Of a stretch of DNA of 64,000 nt, positions 59,958 through 64,000 are shown in pieces. Position 1 is the stretch's first letter; each line of letters begins with the position of its first letter. The stretch comes from Perilla frutescens (lineage: Eukaryota > Streptophyta > Magnoliopsida > Lamiales > Lamiaceae): contig BRKX01000003.1 of the NCBI GenBank assembly GCA_026008535.1, positions 64,629,001 through 64,693,000 on the forward strand, in the 5' to 3' direction. Both the position numbers and the translations under genes were made by a program. The notes under the pieces are model-generated. The model did not search any database. It worked only from the letters and a program-made list of their open reading frames with translations, and was not told the origin of the DNA.

Positions 59958-61771
59958 ATAAAAAATGCTTAATTTCTACGATTTTAACCTAATCATGAAC
60001 ACATATTTTACGTTAATTCTCCTACACTAATTGTGGGTAATGTGTTCGCCACTAATTTGGCAATAATAATCAGCACATGATGAAAAGGTCAAATTCTTCT
60101 TCGCTAGCTTGTGTTAATTCGATAAACACTTCTTTAAATTATTAGGTGATAATGGTAAATTAGAATCGATTATTTCTATTTTTTTAAGTTCATGATTGTT
60201 AGTTAATCAAGATTGATTATTTCATTATTGGAGTGTATAATAATTTTTAGATTTTAGGTTCATAAATAATTTTTAATTAGGGTTAATTGCTTTATTAACA
60301 ATGTTCATAATTGTTTTTAGTTTTTCATTTTATGTTGAAATGATTAAATAAAATTAATCGACTATTTCATTATAAGGTTTATAATTACATATTTAGGTTT
60401 TTGTCTTGGTTAATAGTTATAATTAATCATGAATAATCACGTATGCCGATTGGGGATTTGACGATCTCCTACATATATGTGGAATTGGTACATATATAGC
60501 AGCCCATTAAAGTCTGTTTATGATGATCAATGATATTATGATAGGAAAACATTTTCCTACTTTATTACAACATCATTGAGCTAATTAATCCGGCCTTTTT
60601 TTTCTTTTTTCTTTTTACTTACCGATATGAGAAAATAAAAAAGAAAATAAAACTATCAAAGACCTTAAGCTAATTATTGCCAAAACTCGTGTGAGATTTT
60701 TTTACGAGTCAAGATTCGTAAATATGATCAAAATACTCAGATTAAAATTCATATTCATTAGTACATAATTTATAATTTTATTAATATTTAATTGTATTTA
60801 AATCTTAATCTTGAAGACTCATCTTATGTTAAAAATTTTAATCCATAAGAGGGTATTTCCTCTTTCCCATATTCGACTTATATTGAAGTCTTAAGCATAT
60901 GACGTGTGAGTATATGATCAAGTTTGCATATCTTTAATTACTATTTATATATGAAAATAGTGAATTTTAAATAATTAATTGAATTTTAGTTTATGCGTGT
61001 GATAGTATTATATTATAAATAGAATGACACAATATATATATATATATGTCCATTATATTCATTAGCATCTCTCATATTTTTATTCTTTTTTGAAACAAAC
61101 CATTTTTTATAATTTAAACAGTAAAATCATTCTTCACAAGGTCTTGAAGTCACGATGTAAAACTAGAACTCCATTGAACTTCCGATGTAAGAGACAAAAT
61201 TCCGAGCTAAAGCATGGGCCACACAATTAGCCATGCATGTGGTTGAAACTAATAGCCAGACCTAAATTAACTACAGACCTAAATTAATCAGATTTGGCCT
61301 TTACTCCCCTTCATACAACATCTCTCGTATCTTTGTTTACTGTCTTTTTTGTTTCTTTTTTTTTTGTGAAACCAAGCAAACCTTTCATTTATTAGATAAA
61401 TAATAGATAAAAAAAATAATAATAACTGTCAAGGAGGTTATCGACAATAAGAGAAAGGTCGACCCAACAATAAGAACTTTGAAAATTACGACCAACTCTA
61501 GCTATCAACACGATATGCCACTAATTCCGTATATTTTTCAATCAATACTTCAATTAAATAAATATTTTTACCCTTGAACTACATATACGTTTCAATAACT
61601 GCTTTTAAATGATCGTATATTACCATTGAGATATATATTCATACAAAATATCGTATGTATGACACATTTTATCTTATTTCTGAATTATATTTCACGTTTT
61701 AATATCAGTGATATAGATTTTGTGTATCGGACGACAATATAAAAATAAAATGCATGATTTTAATCCAGATG
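59958..61771. other. AT-rich intergenic DNA
   Basis: I see no gene. TTTAGGTT/GGTTCATAA words recur near 60240-60420, and an AT microsatellite lies at 61033-61047. Confidence 0.5.
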
Positions 61772-62085
61772 AAATTATCTACTGCACACTTAAAATTATA
61801 AATTTGTATTTTGTTTTTTTCTTTGATTTCAATTGATCGTGCTTTAGTTTAATTTCACACATATTAATTAGAGTTTATTTTTTCCAATTAGAGCACATAA
61901 TTATTTTTCAATACTTAATTTCATTTTTAATTATTAATTGATTATTTCCTAATAATTAATTGTATGCTCTGATTGGGAAAAATGACTTATAGCTAATTAA
62001 TAAGTGTAAAATTAAACTAAATTACAATTAATTAAAATTGAAGAAGAAAAGAATAAAAAATAATAATTTGAAGTGTGTAGTATAT
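61772..62085. mobile_element. MITE copy, same family as 50423-50814
   Basis: It has the inverted arms ATCTACTGCACACTT / AAGTGTGTAGTATAT and the shared inner words CTTTAGTTTAATTT / AAATTAAACTAAA. Confidence 0.6.
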
Positions 62086-62311
62086 GGAGTATTGCAAAAA
62101 TATTATAGCAAGTTATTTCATTTCATTTGTTTTTTTGTTTTTTGTTTTTTTTTAAAAGCTAATTTGGTCTGTATCTGTTAAATCACATGCGCAGTCGTCA
62201 CATTATGCCCTTTGCCGCTACTTCCAACGATTACTGTTTAATTAACCCCATATCTCTCTCAATTATTCCATACCACATATTAATGCGATTCTTTCATTTT
62301 CGAACTCACTG

Positions 62312-62825
62312 CAATTTCCTATTACACTATTTGTGTTACACTATGTGTTACATTTTTAAATTATGAATTTTTTTTATATTTTTTTCTTTAATTTTATTTT
62401 TTTATCATTTAATTTAATTTTATGATTGTTTTTAGGATTCATCCCACCCAATTAGGGTTTATAATTTTTTTTAATATTTAATTTTCAATTTCTAATTAAT
62501 AATTCATTATTATGGTTTATTTTTTAAAAATTATGTTTTATAATTTTTTAATTCATTTTTTTGTTGATAAATGTTGACTATGATTATTTATGTTATAATT
62601 AATTTTTATTTTTTCGTACTTTAGTTTAATTTTACACTCATGTCATTTATATGATTCATCCAACCCAATTAAGATTTATTATAATTTTTTAGTGTTTAAT
62701 TTTTAATTCTTAGTTATTAATTGATTATATAAAAAATTAAATACTAAAACATACGAAATTAAAATCGAGAAAAAAAAAATGTAATACTGAAAAAATGGAT
62801 TGTGAATACGCAATAGATAATTTTC
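62312..62825. mobile_element. Longer MITE copy upstream of the MATE gene
   Basis: It shares CTTTAGTTTAATTTTACACT and ATTCATCCAACCCAATTA with the other copies and ends GAATACGCAATAGATAATTTT. The left half carries a partly duplicated arm. It ends about 125 bp before the MATE start codon. Confidence 0.5.
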
Positions 62826-62951
62826 ATGTAAGAAAATTGTGAGGACTAATATATTACAGTTCTAACATATATTTCTTGAAGAGAGCAGAGCAAACGCCAT
62901 CTGTCTCTCTCATCCATCTCTCTCTCTCTCTCCACACCACTCACTCCTAAC
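62826..62951 (+). promoter_or_regulatory. MATE gene proximal promoter and 5' UTR
   Basis: A TATA-like CATATATTTC lies at 62866-62875. A CT-rich leader with CTCTCTCTCTCTCTCC (62919-62934) follows, ending CCTAACATGG at the start codon. Confidence 0.45.
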
Positions 62952-63851
62952 ATGGAAATCCTGAACGCAAACGACCAACTTAATCAGCCCCTTCTCTCAT
63001 CATCGAACGAGATTAACAAAAACGACAGTTCCAACGCTCACAGTTTGCCGGCGGCGGTGTGGGATGAATCGAAGAAACTATGGCACATCGTGGGCCCCAC
63101 CATCGTCTCCCGCGTCTCCAACGCCACCATGAACGTCGTGACGCAGGCTTTTGCCGGCCACCTGGGCGATCTTGAGCTGGCCTCCGTTTCCATCGCCAAC
63201 AACGTCATCGTCGGCTTCAACTGGGGACTCCTCGTAAAATTCCAAATTAATTAAGCTCATATATATGATATATCTCAGCAACACCTTTTGATGTTTTTCC
63301 TTGCTTACAGTTAGGAATGGCGAGCGCACTAGAGACGCTGTGCGGGCAAGCGTTCGGCGCGAAGAAGTACAGCATGCTGGGGATATACATGCAGAGATCG
63401 TTCATCGTTCTGTTCCTGTGCTGCTTCCTGCTACTCCCGCTGTACGCTTTCGCGACGCCGCTGCTGAAGCTGATAGGGCAGCCGGACGACGTGGCGGAGC
63501 AGGCGGGGGAGGTGGCGGTGTGGCTGATCCCGCTGCACTTCAGCTTCGCGTTCCAGTTCCCGCTGCAGAGATTCTTGCAGAGCCAGCTGAAAATGGCGCC
63601 GCTGATGTGGGTGCCGCCGGTGGCGCTGGTCATCCATGGGTTTCTCAATTGGATTATTGTGAGTAAGTTTGAGATGGGAGTTGTTGGAGTTGCCATTGCT
63701 TTAGATATTTCTTGGTGGATTTTGGTTTTGGGCATGTATGCCTACGTCGCCTTTGGTGGCTGCCCCCATACCTGGACTGGCTTTTCTGTTCACGCCTTTT
63801 CCGGCCTCTTCGACTTTCTTAAGCTCTCTGCTTCCTCCGGTGTCATGCTCT

Positions 63852-63852
<1 letters not shown>
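62952..63852 (+). CDS. MATE/DETOXIFICATION efflux transporter, 5' part
   Basis: MATE proteins export metabolites, toxins or citrate in exchange for protons or sodium across plasma or vacuolar membranes, usually with 12 membrane helices in ~490 residues. Exon 1 is 62952-63233 (94 codons), intron 63234-63310 (77 bp, GT-AG), exon 2 is 63311-63852, ending in phase 2 at a GTCTCT donor; later exons are beyond the window. Family blocks are visible: LWHIVGPTIVSRVSNATMNV (helix 1), AGHLGDLELASVSIANNV, GMASALETLCGQAFGAKKY, IGQPDDVAEQAG and FLQSQLKMAPLMWVPP. The N-terminus is soluble with an LNQPLL motif, as in many vacuolar and plasma-membrane DTX proteins. It resembles the DTX subgroup that includes flavonoid carriers; the substrate cannot be deduced. 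Confidence 0.95.
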
Positions 63853-63889
<37 letters not shown>

Positions 63890-63890
63890 C
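63853..63890. repeat. CT microsatellite at the start of MATE intron 2
   Basis: The donor GT of intron 2 opens directly into an uninterrupted CT run of about 15 units. A MITE relative follows from about 63918 to the end of the window. Confidence 0.8.
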
Positions 63891-63917
63891 CCTTAATTTT
63901 AGTTCATGAAAAATTGA

Positions 63918-64000
63918 AGTTCAAAATCATTTATTGCATATTTGGTATTGCATTTCATATTATATGCTCGATTCTTTTATTTTTTTACTTCGATTTTAAT
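63918..64000. mobile_element. MITE copy (partial) in MATE intron 2
   Basis: TTTATTGCATATTTGGTATT and the following TTGCATTTCATATTATATGC match the outer arm of the 50423 family. The element runs off the window. Confidence 0.5.

Overview
This is nuclear DNA from a flowering plant, almost certainly a eudicot. The evidence is an AT-rich background, split genes with GT-AG introns, plant-type Copia retrotransposons primed by initiator tRNA-Met, and the close match of the two host genes to plant families. I cannot name the species from sequence alone.

Two host genes sit at the edges and both run off the window. On the left, minus strand, are the first five exons of the 26S proteasome lid deubiquitinase RPN11 (75-2067), with an intact JAMM metalloprotease motif. 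On the right, plus strand, are the first two exons of a MATE/DETOXIFICATION transporter (62952-63852). A single exon-like orphan lies at 38847-38968. I found no rRNA, tRNA gene or CRISPR array.

The 60 kb between the genes is nested mobile DNA. (1) 2332-17217: a SIRE-type Copia element, plus strand, with TSD ATTCT. It carries a decayed extra ORF after pol, a complete hAT transposon (5391-8931) inserted in its protease and a solo LTR (11260-12745) inserted in its reverse transcriptase. (2) 17.9-21.3 kb: gene-free DNA dominated by CGTTA/TAACG words, with direct duplications and an inverted array of 54-bp repeats. (3) 21338-37930: a 16.6 kb SIRE-like Copia element, minus strand, TSD CTCTT, whose pol is followed by three tandem, mutually related accessory ORFs. 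(4) 39717-45626: a smaller, Tork-like Copia element, minus strand, heavily frameshifted. (5) 46177-47086: a solo LTR with TSD CAGAC. (6) 47-62 kb: MITEs, two long elements embedded in TA microsatellites (53471-55116 and 55681-58956, the second split by a solo LTR), and a tRNA-derived SINE with a 12-bp TSD.

Almost all retroelement and transposase genes are dead. Many premature stops are TAA, TAG or TGA where the family has Gln, Arg or Trp, which fits C-to-T decay of methylated DNA. The most unusual content is the triplicated accessory ORF block of the second element (23275-30435). All three copies share one fold-like region, each has its own promoter-like leader, and at least the first two end in basic, nuclear-signal-like tails, which does not suit the usual name 'envelope-like'.
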